Shown: in pieces, positions 1 to 10,168 of the stretch
Layout: every line of letters starts with the position of its first letter
Numbering within the stretch: position 1 is the stretch's first letter
From: Owenia fusiformis
Lineage: Eukaryota > Annelida > Polychaeta > Sabellida > Oweniidae
Reading direction: 5' to 3'
NCBI GenBank assembly: GCA_903813345.2
Contig: CAIIXF020000002.1
Coordinates: 25,064,455-25,124,454 of the forward strand
DNA length: 60,000 nt
Position numbers and translations under genes: made by a program
Notes under the pieces: generated by a model
What the model saw: the letters and a program-made list of their open reading frames with translations, nothing else
The model's database searches: none
Told to the model about the DNA's origin: nothing

Positions 1-395
1 ATACAGGTAGCAAAGAGTGAGCTTATAGTGTTAGCCTTTGCCGTCAGAGAGTATTTTGACCCACTTTTGAGATATGGTGTCCGAAAAGTAGGTCAAAATA
101 AAAAATTCTCCAAATTTTACATATGAGTTATGAATTAAGGGTAGAATTTTCTCAGGAGTCCGAATCTTTAAACCAAAATACAATCTAACTTCTGGTTAGA
201 TAGTTATAGCGGTTTTAAGTCTCGAAAAGTCGATATGATGATATCCCCATGTTAAGCCAATGGAGTCGAAGATAAAAAATGGAGAGTTGTCTAAATGTCT
301 AAATTCTAGCTGACTCGATCAGCTTATTCTGGATGACTCAGCTTACAAGTATTCTGGATGACTCAGCTTAAAAAAAGAATTAAATCTGGAGTCTT

Positions 396-425
396 AAATT
401 GAACTTGTTCAATTTACATGTCTAG
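396..425 (+). other. Helitron-like 3' hairpin plus CTAG, copy 1
   Basis: A perfect 9-bp stem with a 2-nt loop (AAATTGAACTTGTTCAATTT, 396-415) is followed six bases later by CTAG (422-425) and then T. Helitrons typically end in a short GC or AT hairpin a few bases before CTRR and insert next to T. The sequence after CTAG is a TTA-rich run shared by the other internal copies. Confidence 0.45.
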
Positions 426-557
426 TTATTATTATTATTATTATTTTTCTTTCTTTGCCAGTTTTCTCAGCTACTAGAAGGACTTACTAAAATCTGCTAA
501 CATAATCAGCTGGGTAATGAGACTTAGTTTCTGGGAAATTAGGTCAAATGTTTATCT

Positions 558-570
558 AGGTCAAAGGTCA
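558..570 (+). promoter_or_regulatory. Perfect DR1 nuclear-receptor-type motif in the satellite (four conserved copies)
   Basis: AGGTCAAAGGTCA is a direct repeat of AGGTCA with 1-bp spacing, the consensus bound by RXR heterodimers, HNF4 and COUP-TF. The identical 13-mer recurs at 6301-6313, 8572-8584 and 10303-10315, always in the same context (TTTATCTAGGTCAAAGGTCA, then AGAACTAGGTCAAATC). Conservation of the motif is seen directly. Receptor binding is only inferred, since all copies come from one repeat. Confidence 0.35.
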
Positions 571-2474
571 AGAACTAGGTCAAATCGTGTGTTTTCACTA
601 TTTTACAAGTTTTCTCAGTCGTCCTTCGGTATTTTGGCTCCGGGTTTTTTTCATCATGTTCCTTAGAAAAAAAGCTAATTCCGTAAGGCAAATCGTTTTT
701 TGATTACTCCTACCGATTTTGAGATATGGCGTCCGAAAAGTAGGTCAGAACATAAAAAGTTCTCCAAAGTCAACGTGTGAGTTATCAAATAAGTGTAGAA
801 TTATCTCAGGAATCCGAATCTGCAAACAAAAATCTGATCCGACATCCGGTTCGGAAGTTATAGCCTTTTGAAATCTCAAAAATCGCTAAATTTGGTGCCT
901 ATGTTAAGTCAATGGGAAAAAAGACTTTTTCGAAGTGTAAAATACAAGATGTAGACTGAGTACAGCTTAACATAATGAATGCTTATAAAACAAGGGGACC
1001 TCAAAAGCTACATAGCTTCAAAATTTGGACACCAAAATGCCTAGGTCAAAATCTAGGTCAAATTCATAGTTTTTCCTTATTTTTGCGATTCTGGCACTAC
1101 ACTTTTAGGATTTGCTTCAAAATTTTGTATACAGGTAGCAAAGAGTGTGCTAATAGTGTTAGCCTTTTGCCGTCAAAAAGTATTTTGACCCACTTTTGAG
1201 ATATGGTGTCCGTAAAGTAGGTCAAAATAAAAATTTCTCATAATTTAACTTATGAGTTATGAATTAAGGGTAGAATTTTCTCAGGAATCCGAATCTGCAA
1301 ACCAAATTTCAATCCGACTTTTCGTTGGGAAGTTATGGCGTTTTGAAAGCTCAAAAATCGCTAATTTTGGTGCCCCATGTTATGTCAATGAGAAAAAAGA
1401 TTTTTTTGAAGTGTAAAATACCAGATAAAGACTGAGTACAGCTTAAGATTCTGAAAGTCTATAAAAGAAGGGGACCTCGAAGGCTATCTAGCTTTAAAAT
1501 TTGGACACCAAAATCCCTAGGTCAAAATCTAGGTCAAATACATAGTTTTTCCTTATTTTTGCGATTCTGGCACTACACCTTTAGGATTTGCTTCAAAATT
1601 TTGTATACAGGTAGCAAAGAGTGGGCTTATAGTGTTAGCCTTTTGCCGTCAGAGAGTATTTTGACCCACTTTTGAGATATGGTGTCCGAAAAGTAGGTCA
1701 AAATAAAAGTTCTCCGAATTTAGCATATGAGTTATGAAATAAGGATAGAATTTTCTGAGGAATCTGAATCTGCAAACCAAATTTCGATCCGACTTTCTGT
1801 TTGAAAGTTATAGCGTTTTGAAAGCTCAAAAATTGCTAAATTTGGTGCCCCATGTTATGTCAATAGGGAAAAAGATTTTTTTGAAGTCTAAAAGACCAAA
1901 TATAGACTGAGTACAGCTTAACATTCTGAAAGCCTTTAAAAGAAGGGGACTTCGAAGGCTATCTAGCTTTAAAATTTGGACACCAAAATGCCAAGGTCAA
2001 AATCTAGGGCAAATTCATAATTTTCCTTATTTTTGCGATTCTGACATTACACTTTAATGATTTGCTTCGAAATTTTGTATACAGGTAGCAAAGAGTGTGC
2101 TTATAGTGATAGCCTTTTGCCGTCAGAAAGTATTTTGACCCACTTTTGAGATATGGTGTCCAAAAAGTAGGTCAAAATAAAAAAATCTCCAAATTTAATG
2201 TATGAGTTATGAATTAAGGGTAGAATTTTCTCAGGAGTCCGAATCTTTAAACCAAAATACAATCTAACTTCTGGTTAGATAGTTATAGCGGTTTGAAGTC
2301 TCGAAAAGTCGATATGATGATATCCCCATGTTAAGCCAATGGAGTCGAAGATAAAAAATGGAGAGTTGTCTAAATGTCTAAATTCTAGCTGACTCGATCA
2401 GCTTATTCTGGATGACTCAGCTTACAAGTATTCTGGATGACTCAGCTTAAAAAAAGAATTAAATCTGGAGTCTT

Positions 2475-2504
2475 AAATTGAACTTGTTCAATTTACATGT
2501 CTAG
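2475..2504 (+). other. Helitron-like 3' hairpin plus CTAG, copy 2
   Basis: Same 20-nt hairpin (2475-2494) and CTAG (2501-2504) as copy 1. The preceding 400 bp closely match the preceding sequence of copy 1, so the two unit tails are paralogous. The unit that follows was split by the TTAA insertion at 2571. Confidence 0.45.
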
Positions 2505-2567
2505 TTATTATTATTCTTTCTTCCTCTTCCTCCTTCCCAGATTTCTCGCCAACTAGAAGAGCTTACT

Positions 2568-2571
2568 TTAA
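2568..2571. other. Left TTAA target-site duplication
   Basis: TTAA directly precedes the element start AGGGACTCAT. The flank AGAAGAGCTTAC to its left continues at 6236 with GCTGCTTACATGATTAACTA, exactly as in the uninterrupted paralogue at 10225-10257. Confidence 0.85.
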
Positions 2572-2940
2572 AGGGACTCATACAATTAGCTACGTTGACC
2601 AAAGTGTTTACATTTTCGGATTAGAAGGGTTTATTTGTTTTTAAGGGGTGTTTGCATTGAAGATTTCGTGCAGTACAAAATAATTCTCAGTTTTCCTTAT
2701 AATGCTTGCGCTGCCCCGTTGTTTTCGTATTCCAAAATAACCAATATAATCACTATTGATAGCTGGATTTTTTTGTTGAATACCTTATTATGTTATCCTA
2801 AAGGTATTAAACTATGTATTGAACTGAATGAGAATGTATGTATTTTTACAAACCATTATGTATATGGACACTCTCTTACAATATGGTCTGGGAACATTGC
2901 TACCTTGAAATGTGTGGGGCAGATATCGGTCATTCCCAGG

Positions 2941-3429
2941 CTTGGTTTGGACAATGAAAATAACCCATCAGATAGGAATCGCATCAAGAGGAAAAAGCTG
3001 TATAAACGTTTCTGGTCATTGATGGAAAACTTAGGAGCGTGGCGAAGACCAGAATACGTCGCGAAGAAAAGGGCGATGACACCTGGACACAGGAATCATC
3101 CGAATGTAATTTTCCTAAGACAGATAATGCCTGATTGCATTACCGCAAAGGTACATCGACTTTTCGGATTATCATCTTTGGAAAATTCACATAATTTACA
3201 CTAATAAAATAGATATGTTACGACAGATTTATACATTTATGTGTCTCTCAGATTATCGGCAAATGGACGTTCATCATTTTGGTACTGGTTAGAGGACCGC
3301 ACATACACGTAACATGTAATAGAGGTATTTATTTTCCAGTTGGTGAGGACGAGCTACCCAAATGTGGAGGGGGTGCCATATCAAGGTCACAAATGGCAGT
3401 TAAGAACTGGGGATGCATATACAATATAA
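2941..3429 (+). pseudogene. P2X7-type C-terminal-domain-like gene fragment inside the Kolobok-like element
   Basis: The open frame continues upstream to 2635 but starts there with TTG and has no early ATG. A good acceptor (TCATTCCCAG, ending 2940) suggests the recognisable exon begins at 2941. The exon reads basic and aromatic residues (KRFWSLMENLGAWRRPEY), then IMPDCITAK, and ends at 3150 in a strong donor AAG|GTACAT. After a 189-bp intron (3151-3339, acceptor TTATTTTCCAG) a second exon in phase 0 reads VRTSYPNVEGVPYQGHKW and stops at 3427-3429. The pattern IMPxC...VR..YPN..G.PY.GH resembles the zinc-binding C-terminal region of P2X7-like proteins common in fish and invertebrates. That is recognition from memory, not a search. 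The 5' part is missing or unrecognised. It converges on the transposase gene and may be an accessory gene of the element. Confidence 0.5.
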
Positions 3430-3749
3430 ATAAACATTGACAAAGCTATAATTATTTATTTCTATTCAATTCAGAAAAGGTTTTGTTCATATTGTGAATA
3501 AAATATTGAAGTTGTATTATCAAAAATAAACATAAGACTCTGCTATTGTGCCTGTGAAACATATAACACTACATACAATTTTTGAATGTATTTCTGGGTA
3601 CATAATATTGTATTTTTGTAATCTAAACCAGATACAAAGTACCCAGTCAAACAAACATATATATCACAGTTAATAAAAACATTTTTATCTATGTTCAACC
3701 TATTTATATATTTTCTCTGGACGTTTGTCTACGAATAAAAACAATTTAT

Positions 3750-5327
3750 CTATGCTTCCAGGTAACTAATCCAAATCTTTTCCAAATACTGAAATGTTTT
3801 CTTTGATTGATATTTTCGCCCACTGTTTTCTCTTGGAGTTCCCTCGTTTTGAGGAACAACCGCTCTCTTGAATGGTCGATTAACATTTTCATTCCAATGC
3901 AAAATAAATAAATCAACCCTGACTTGAAATGACGTATCACCAAAGGAATGCCTTTTGGGCAGAAAAGAACGCAAAGCATTGTTTGCCGCTTCAACGTAAC
4001 TTGTGCTAAGTCCTTCTAGTACGAGATGCGGATTTTTGTATATTGAAGTGTCATGGACAAATTTCGATAAGAGGTCAATTGCAATTGGATCAGTAAGTAG
4101 CACACGAGATGGGGCATATCTTGGGTTTCTTACACAATGGCTTGTAAGCCTGCAACTTTCGTGGTATCCTTGGTAATGTGACACGATCGCATCTAGACTG
4201 TCTCGTAGTAGAGTCTCATCATTTCCTGAGTGCATGATGGAGTACCATATGTGATTTTTAATTCCATCATATTTATCAAATAGCTGACCATGCCAACATA
4301 TATTTTCAGTTTTCTTTGTCCCTTTCGAAATTTTTTTGAAAGATGACATAACATTTTTAATCACATGCCAAACGTCTTTTTGTTCCTTTACTTCTGGAAA
4401 ATCGTCTTTTACGACCTTGCTCACGCTATTGTTAGAATCGTGCACGATGCAACGAACTTTTATTCCTTCCTGTTTGAAATCATTTAGAATTTCCTTTGTT
4501 GCAATCGTTTCATGTCGTTGGACAGAACTGTCATCGTGATTTGTTGATTTCACCTTATCTGCCAATACAGTATGCGTTTCGTTGCAAAGGCCAAATGTTA
4601 TACTCCTCTTGGCATTGCGGAATGCAGAAAAACACGCATCGGTTTCCATGGTTATCCCAGACGCCCCACTGCCTGCTTAACTATTTTGTATCGCTCTTTC
4701 TTTAGACGCTTTGGCTTCGTTGGATATAATCGTAGATAAACGATTGCATGTTTCATTATAAACACGCTCGTTCGTGCTTCCTAATGTAGTAGCATTTAAA
4801 AATCTGGTGAATGGAGTATACATAAGTCCACTACAAACTACACCACAAGCCATTTTCTCGTTCACGAAAAATTTTGACCAACCTTCGATATAAGGGGATG
4901 ACTTCCATAAAAATGTGTGCTTGCCATTTGAAATTGTGAATGTGGCCACAAAGTTCGCAAAATCTTCTAATCTAGTAACGATGGCAGTTCTACTAAAATG
5001 GCAGCGTTGACCCAGGCTGTACACGGCACCAACGAGCGAATTGATGGACGACTCACAAGTAACAAATAAGCGTTCACATTTACTTTGTTCCTTGGTAATG
5101 TTCACAAAACTGTTGTAGTGGAAATTGGCATCAGGAACAGCTTCATTACCAGTATCTGTGCATTTTACAGCCAGGGATAAGAAATAGTACATAACTTGCA
5201 CAATCGTAGACAAATCTGGACGCTTTTTACGGAAGCCATTCCATTGCTCGTTGAAGTTGTCCTTCTCCTCCTTACTGTTGAATGAGAGTTCGATAAACTT
5301 CTTGAACTTTTTATTCTTTGCAGCCAT
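3750..5327 (-). pseudogene. Kolobok-like DDE transposase with one in-frame stop
   Basis: The minus-strand exon likely starts just after a strong acceptor (TGTTTCTTTTCAG, ending at 5329), with ATG at 5325-5327 (MAAKNKKFKK...). It runs 216 codons to TAA at 4677-4679. The same frame continues at once for nine codons into METDACFSAF... and on to the natural stop at 3750, so one codon change separates the two halves. Counting from the Met at 4649, candidate catalytic residues are D4 (METDACFS), D71 (IVHDSN) and E220 (TSYVEAANN). The conserved DVWH is at 92-95 and a PKRHSF...NEN block follows. This order fits cut-and-paste transposases of the Kolobok type. The N-terminal half has CSGLMYTPF and several Cys. 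It would move the host element by recognising its ends and TTAA targets. The stop implies recent inactivation, unless it is an assembly error. Confidence 0.75.
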
Positions 5328-5539
5328 ACTGAAAAGAAACATATAACAACATATAGTTTAGATAATATTTACAGCGAGAACAAACAACTGCAATTGTGTT
5401 TTTTCGCTTTGCTCATTCGTAATAAAATGGATATCACTCAAAATGATCATACAATATTGCATTTTGGTCCTTCAATCGTATTGCTAGCTTATTTATAGGT
5501 TTCACTGAGTCACAAAAAGTAATTTGATATGACCCATCC

Positions 5540-5708
5540 CAGGGACAGATCCAGAAATCAAAAATGGAGAGGGGGCAATACAACTTAGCATCCCTAAATG
5601 CCCTAGAAATACCTAGAAATGCCCAATAATTGTGGCCCTAAAGCACTTTAGAGCTCAACATTTTTACCTCATCTTAGGGGGGGGGCTAACCCTTGCCCAG
5701 ATCCGCCA
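5540..5708. mobile_element. Small MITE-like insert in the Kolobok-like element
   Basis: The left end GACAGATCCAG and the reverse complement of the right end (GGCGGATCTGG) match as an imperfect 11-bp inverted repeat. The interior is AT-rich with G runs (GGAGAGGGGGC and a run of nine G). This resembles short dispersed elements with GGATCCAG-type ends. No clear target duplication is visible. It lies upstream of the transposase coding exon, probably in the 5' intron or promoter region. Confidence 0.45.
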
Positions 5709-6231
5709 TTACATCATTTGATCTCAATGAAAGAATGCTGAGGAGTGAACCGAGCAAAACATAAATCAGTATTTGTAAACAACAGATAATAAGAGAATAA
5801 TCAACAAAATTAAAACATTTAGATATCTTGAGCAGTTGTACAGTTCGCCACTCTGCAATACATATTGTACATATGCCAAGGATCAGTAAGTCGTACACAT
5901 GTACTTATCATTACGTGAGCAATCATCCACAACACGTTGATATTTTATATGTATCGGCCTGATAAATAATGCAGTGGAAGTTTTCAATGTTTATCCAAAA
6001 TATATACCCAACACTATATCAATACATAAAAATATACCTTACGAGTTACATCTTGAATAATTATTTGCAATATAAAATATGTTACTTACCTAGATTTGTA
6101 AACATGCGAATTTATATTTAGCACACTGTTTCGACCGTCCTCTCACACCTATCTGAACCAAACTTTGGTTGGCCCTATTTATAGTCCCCGAGTACGGACA
6201 ATCGCGCACTCTATATAGATTACCACACACT

Positions 6232-6235
6232 TTAA
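6232..6235. other. Right TTAA target-site duplication
   Basis: TTAA follows the right end ACCACACACT. The satellite resumes at 6236 and matches the paralogue at 10238 onward. Confidence 0.85.
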
Positions 6236-8164
6236 GCTGCTTACATGATTAACTAGGGAATGTATCTGGGATGATGCGAAATTAGGTCAAATTTTTATCT
6301 AGGTCAAAGGTCAAGAACTAGGTCAAATCCAGTACTTTGTCACTTTTTTCAATTTTCTCGGTCGTCCTTCAATATTTTCAATCCGAGTTTTTTTCATTGT
6401 GTTCCTCATAAAAAAGTAGGGGAAAATAGGTCGATTTAGTTTTTTGATATCTCACACCGATTTCGAGATATCAGTGTCCGAAAACGAGGTCCAAAAAAAA
6501 GTTCTCCCAATTCAATGTCCACGCTACTGGTCTTGTAGGGAATTTTCTCAGGATTCCGAATCTGAAAACCAAATTTCGATTCGACTTCCGGTTCGGAAGT
6601 TATATCGTTTTGAAAGCTCAAAAATCGCTAAATTTGGTGCCCATGTTAAGTCAATGGGAAAAAAGATTTTTTTGAAGTGAAAAATACGAAATATAGACTG
6701 GGTTCAGCTAAATATAATGGAAGCTTTTAAAAGAAGGGGACCTCAAAAGCCACCTAGCTTAAAAATTTGGACAAAAAAATGCTTAGGTCAAAATCTAGGT
6801 CAAATTCAAAGTTTTTCCTTATTTTTGCGATTCTGACACTACACTTTAATTATATTCTTCGAAATTGTGTATACATGTAGCCAAGAGTCTGCTAATAGTG
6901 TTAGCCTTTTGCCGTCAGGAAGTATTTTGACCCACTTTTGAGATATGGTGTCCCAAAAGTAGGTCAAAATAGATAATTCTTCAAATTTAACGTATGAGTT
7001 ATGAATTAGGGGTAGAATTTTATCAGGAATCCGAATCTGCAAACCAAATTTCGATCCGACTTCCGGTTCGGAAGTTATGGCGTGTCCGAAAAGTAGGTCA
7101 AAATAAAAATTCGCCAAATTTAACGTATGAGTTATGAATTAGGGGTAGAATTTTGTCAGGAATCCGAATCTTTAAATCAAATTTCTATCCGACTTCTGGT
7201 TCGGAAGTTATGGCGTTTTGAAATTTCAGAAAATCGATCTGATGTTATCCTGATAGAAAGTCAAGGAAAAAAGATTTTTTTAAAGTGTAAAATACGAGAT
7301 ATAGATTGAGTACAGCTTAAGATAATGAATTCCTATAAAAGAAGGGGACCTCAAAAGCTACCTAGTTTCAATATTTGGACACCAAAATGCCTAGGTCAAA
7401 ATCTAGGTCAAATTCATAACTTTTCCTTATTTTTGCGATTCTGGCACTGCACTTTTAGGATTTGCTTCAAAATTTTGTATACAGGTAGCAAAGAGTGTGC
7501 TAATAGTGAGAGCCTTTTGCCGTCAGAAAGTATTTTGACCCACTTTTGAGATATGGTGTCCGAAAAGTAGGCCAAAGTTAAAAGTTTTCCAAATTTAACG
7601 TATGAGTTACGAATTAAGGGTAGAATTTTCTCAGAAATCTAGATCTGCAAACCAAATTTCGATCCGACTACTTGTTCTGAAGTTATGGCATTTTGAAATC
7701 TCAAAAATCGCTAAATTTGGTGCCCAATGTTAAATCAATGGGACCGAATAATTTTTTGAAGTATAAAAATACGAGATATAGAATGAGTACAGCTAAACAT
7801 AATGAAAGCCCATAGAAGAAGGGGACCTCAAAAGCTACTTTCCTTCAAAGTTTGGACACCAAAATACCTATTTCAAAATCTAGGTCAAATTCATAGTTTT
7901 TTTTATTTTGCGATTCTGACACTACACTTCAATGATATTCTCCGAAATTTTGTAAACTTGTAGCAAAGGGTGTGCTAATAATGTTAACATTTTGCCGTCA
8001 ATAAGTTTTTGACCCACTTTTGAGATATGGTGTCCGAAATGTAGGTCAAAATAAAAAGTTTTAGATTCTACGTCATTTTGAAGTTTGAAATTCGCACTTG
8101 CCAGTATTCACGATGCAGATTGATCAAATATACTTTCAAAAATTCCTGCATACCCTACTTTACC

Positions 8165-8385
8165 TCTCTACCTACTCAGCTACTTATTTGACTACTTACT
8201 CAATTACTTAATTAGTTATTACTTCCTTAGCAACTTACTCAGCTACTAACTCAGGTACTTACTCAGCTACTTACTCAGCTACCTACTCAGCTTTTTACTC
8301 AGTTACTTACTCAGCTACTTACTCAACTACTACTAAGGTACTTACTCAGCTAATTCCTCAGTTACTTACTCAGCTCTTTACTGAT
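8165..8385. repeat. 12-bp minisatellite (TACTCAGCTACT-type), copy 1
   Basis: About 18 degenerate copies of a 12-bp unit with core ACTCAGCT lie just upstream of a composite-unit end. In other units the same position holds only two or three copies (ATGACTCAGCTTAC at 340-370, 2410-2450 and 10070-10115). The minisatellite therefore looks like an expansion of a pre-existing motif. Confidence 0.9.
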
Positions 8386-8414
8386 CTATCTAGGTCAAAT
8401 AAATCTGGAGTCTT

Positions 8415-8445
8415 AAATTGAACTTGTTCAATTTCACAAATCTAG
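8415..8445 (+). other. Helitron-like 3' hairpin plus CTAG, copy 3
   Basis: The same hairpin (8415-8434) is followed after seven bases by CTAG (8442-8445) and TTATTATTC. The sequence after CTAG is related to that after copies 1, 2 and 4. Confidence 0.45.
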
Positions 8446-10138
8446 TTATTATTCTTTTTTCTTCCTCCTCACCAAATTTCTCGTCAACTATAACAGCTTA
8501 CTTAATCCAACTTACATGGTTAACTAAAGACTGAAACCGGCTTTCTGGGAAATTAGGTCAAATTTTTATCTAGGTCAAAGGTCAAGAACTAGGTCAAATC
8601 TTACATTTTCAACATTCTTCATCATATCTTCGTCAATATTCCTCGTAACTCCTTCATCTTTTTTTCATCGTGTAGCTTAGAAAAAGGCGAATCAAAGATA
8701 TGACATCAGAATTTTGATTACTCTTACCAATTTTGAGATACGGCGTCCGAAATGTAGGTCACGCCTAAACATGCTCCAAATCGAATGTGTGAGCTATGAA
8801 AAAGATGTAGAATTTTCTCAGGAATCCAAATCTGCAAACCAAATTTGAATCGGACTTCCGGTTCGGAAGTTATGGCGTTTTGAAAGCTCAAAAATCGCTA
8901 AATTTGGTGCCTATGTTAAGTCAATGGGAAAAAAGACTTTTTCGAAGTGTAAAATACAGGATATTGACTGAGTACAGCTTAACATAATGAATGCTTATAA
9001 AAGAAGGGGACCTCAAAAGCTACATAGCTTCAAAATTTGGACACCAAAATGCCTAGGTCAAAATCAAGGTCAAATTCATAGTTTTTCCTTATTTTTACGA
9101 TTCTGACACTACACTTTAATAATTTACTTCAAAATTTTGTATACAGGTAGCAAAGAGTGTGCTAATAGTGTTAGCCTTTTGCCGTCAGAAAGTATTTTGA
9201 CCCACTTTTGAGATATGGTGTCCGAAAAGTAGGTCAAAATAAAAAGTTCTCCAGATTCAACGTATGAGTTATGAATTAAGGGTAGAATCTTCTCAGGAAT
9301 CCGAATCTACAAACCAAATCTCGATCAGACTACCGGTTCGGAAGTTATGGCGTGTCCAAAAAGTAGGTCAAAATAAAAAAATTCCAAATTTAACGTATGA
9401 GTTATGAATTAGAGGTAGAATTTTGTCAGGAATCCAAATCTGCAAACCAAATTACGATCCGACTTCCGGTTCGAAAGTTATGGGGTTTTGAAAGCTCAAA
9501 AATCGCTAAATTTGGTGCCCCATGTTATGTCAATGAGAAAAAGGATTTTTTGAAGTGTAAAATACCAGATAAAGACTGAGTACAGCTTAATATTCTGAAA
9601 GCCTATAAAAGGAGGGGACCTCGAAGGCTATCTAGCTTTAAAATTTGGACGCAAAAATGCCTTGGTCAAAATCTAGGTCAAATTCATAGTTTTTCCTTAT
9701 TTTTGCGATTCTGACATTACACTTTAAGGATTTGCTTCAAAATTTTGTATACAGGTAGCAAAGAGTGTGCTTATAGTGTTAGCCTTCTGCCGTCAGAAAG
9801 TTTTTTGACCCACTTTTGAGATATGGTGTCCGAAATGTAGGTCAAAATAAGAAATTATCCAAATTTAACGTATGAGTTATGAATTAAGGGTAGAATTTTC
9901 TCAGGAATCAGAATCTTTAAACCAAATTTCGATCTAACTTCTGGTTAGATAGTTATAGCGGTTTGAAGTCTCGAAAAGTCGATATGATGATATCCCCATG
10001 TTAAGCTAATAGAGTCGAAGATAGCCTTCTTAAAAGTTGTCTAAATGTCTATATTCTAGCTGACTCAGCTTATTCTGAATGACTCAGCTTACAAGTTCTG
10101 GATGACTCAGCTTAAAAAAATGTGAAATCTGGAGTCTT

Positions 10139-10168
10139 AAATTGAACTTGTTCAATTTACATGTCTAG
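10139..10168 (+). other. Helitron-like 3' hairpin plus CTAG, copy 4
   Basis: Hairpin at 10139-10158 and CTAG at 10165-10168. The sequence downstream (10190-10260) is the uninterrupted version of the site where the Kolobok-like element inserted elsewhere. Confidence 0.45.

Larger units (their letters stand above)
1..2567. repeat. 475-bp satellite array, left block (cut by window start)
   Basis: The landmark GACCCACTTTTGAGATATGG recurs at about 57, 1187, 1663 and 2137, with a diverged copy near 710, giving a monomer of about 475 bp. Each monomer carries in order GTATACAGGTAGCAAAG, TTAGCCTTTTGCCGTC, the landmark, AAGTAGGTCAAAATAAAA, CAATGGGAAAAAAG and TTGGACACCAAAATGC. Monomers diverge by substitutions and small indels. 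Two longer composite units end near 425 and 2504 with an extra tail (ACTCAGCTTA repeats, then a hairpin). Short ORFs inside are incidental, because similar ones recur in both orientations with frameshifts. The array resumes at 6236 after a transposon insertion. Confidence 0.93.
2572..6231. mobile_element. Kolobok-like DNA transposon inserted in the satellite
   Basis: A 3660-bp insertion is delimited by comparison with the intact paralogous satellite site at 10234-10237 and flanked by TTAA on both sides. TTAA duplication is characteristic of the Kolobok and piggyBac superfamilies. The ends share only a short imperfect inverted repeat (AGGGACTCAT left, AGTGTGTGGT as the reverse complement of the right). 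It contains two convergent genes: a DDE transposase on the minus strand and a gene fragment on the plus strand. A small MITE-like insert lies at 5540-5708. The transposase motifs favour Kolobok over piggyBac. Confidence 0.85.

Noticed and set aside
2635-2940. Upstream part of the plus-strand frame as N-terminal coding sequence
   Set aside because: It starts with TTG, contains no ATG, looks AT-rich and intron-like, and a good acceptor precedes the recognisable exon at 2941.
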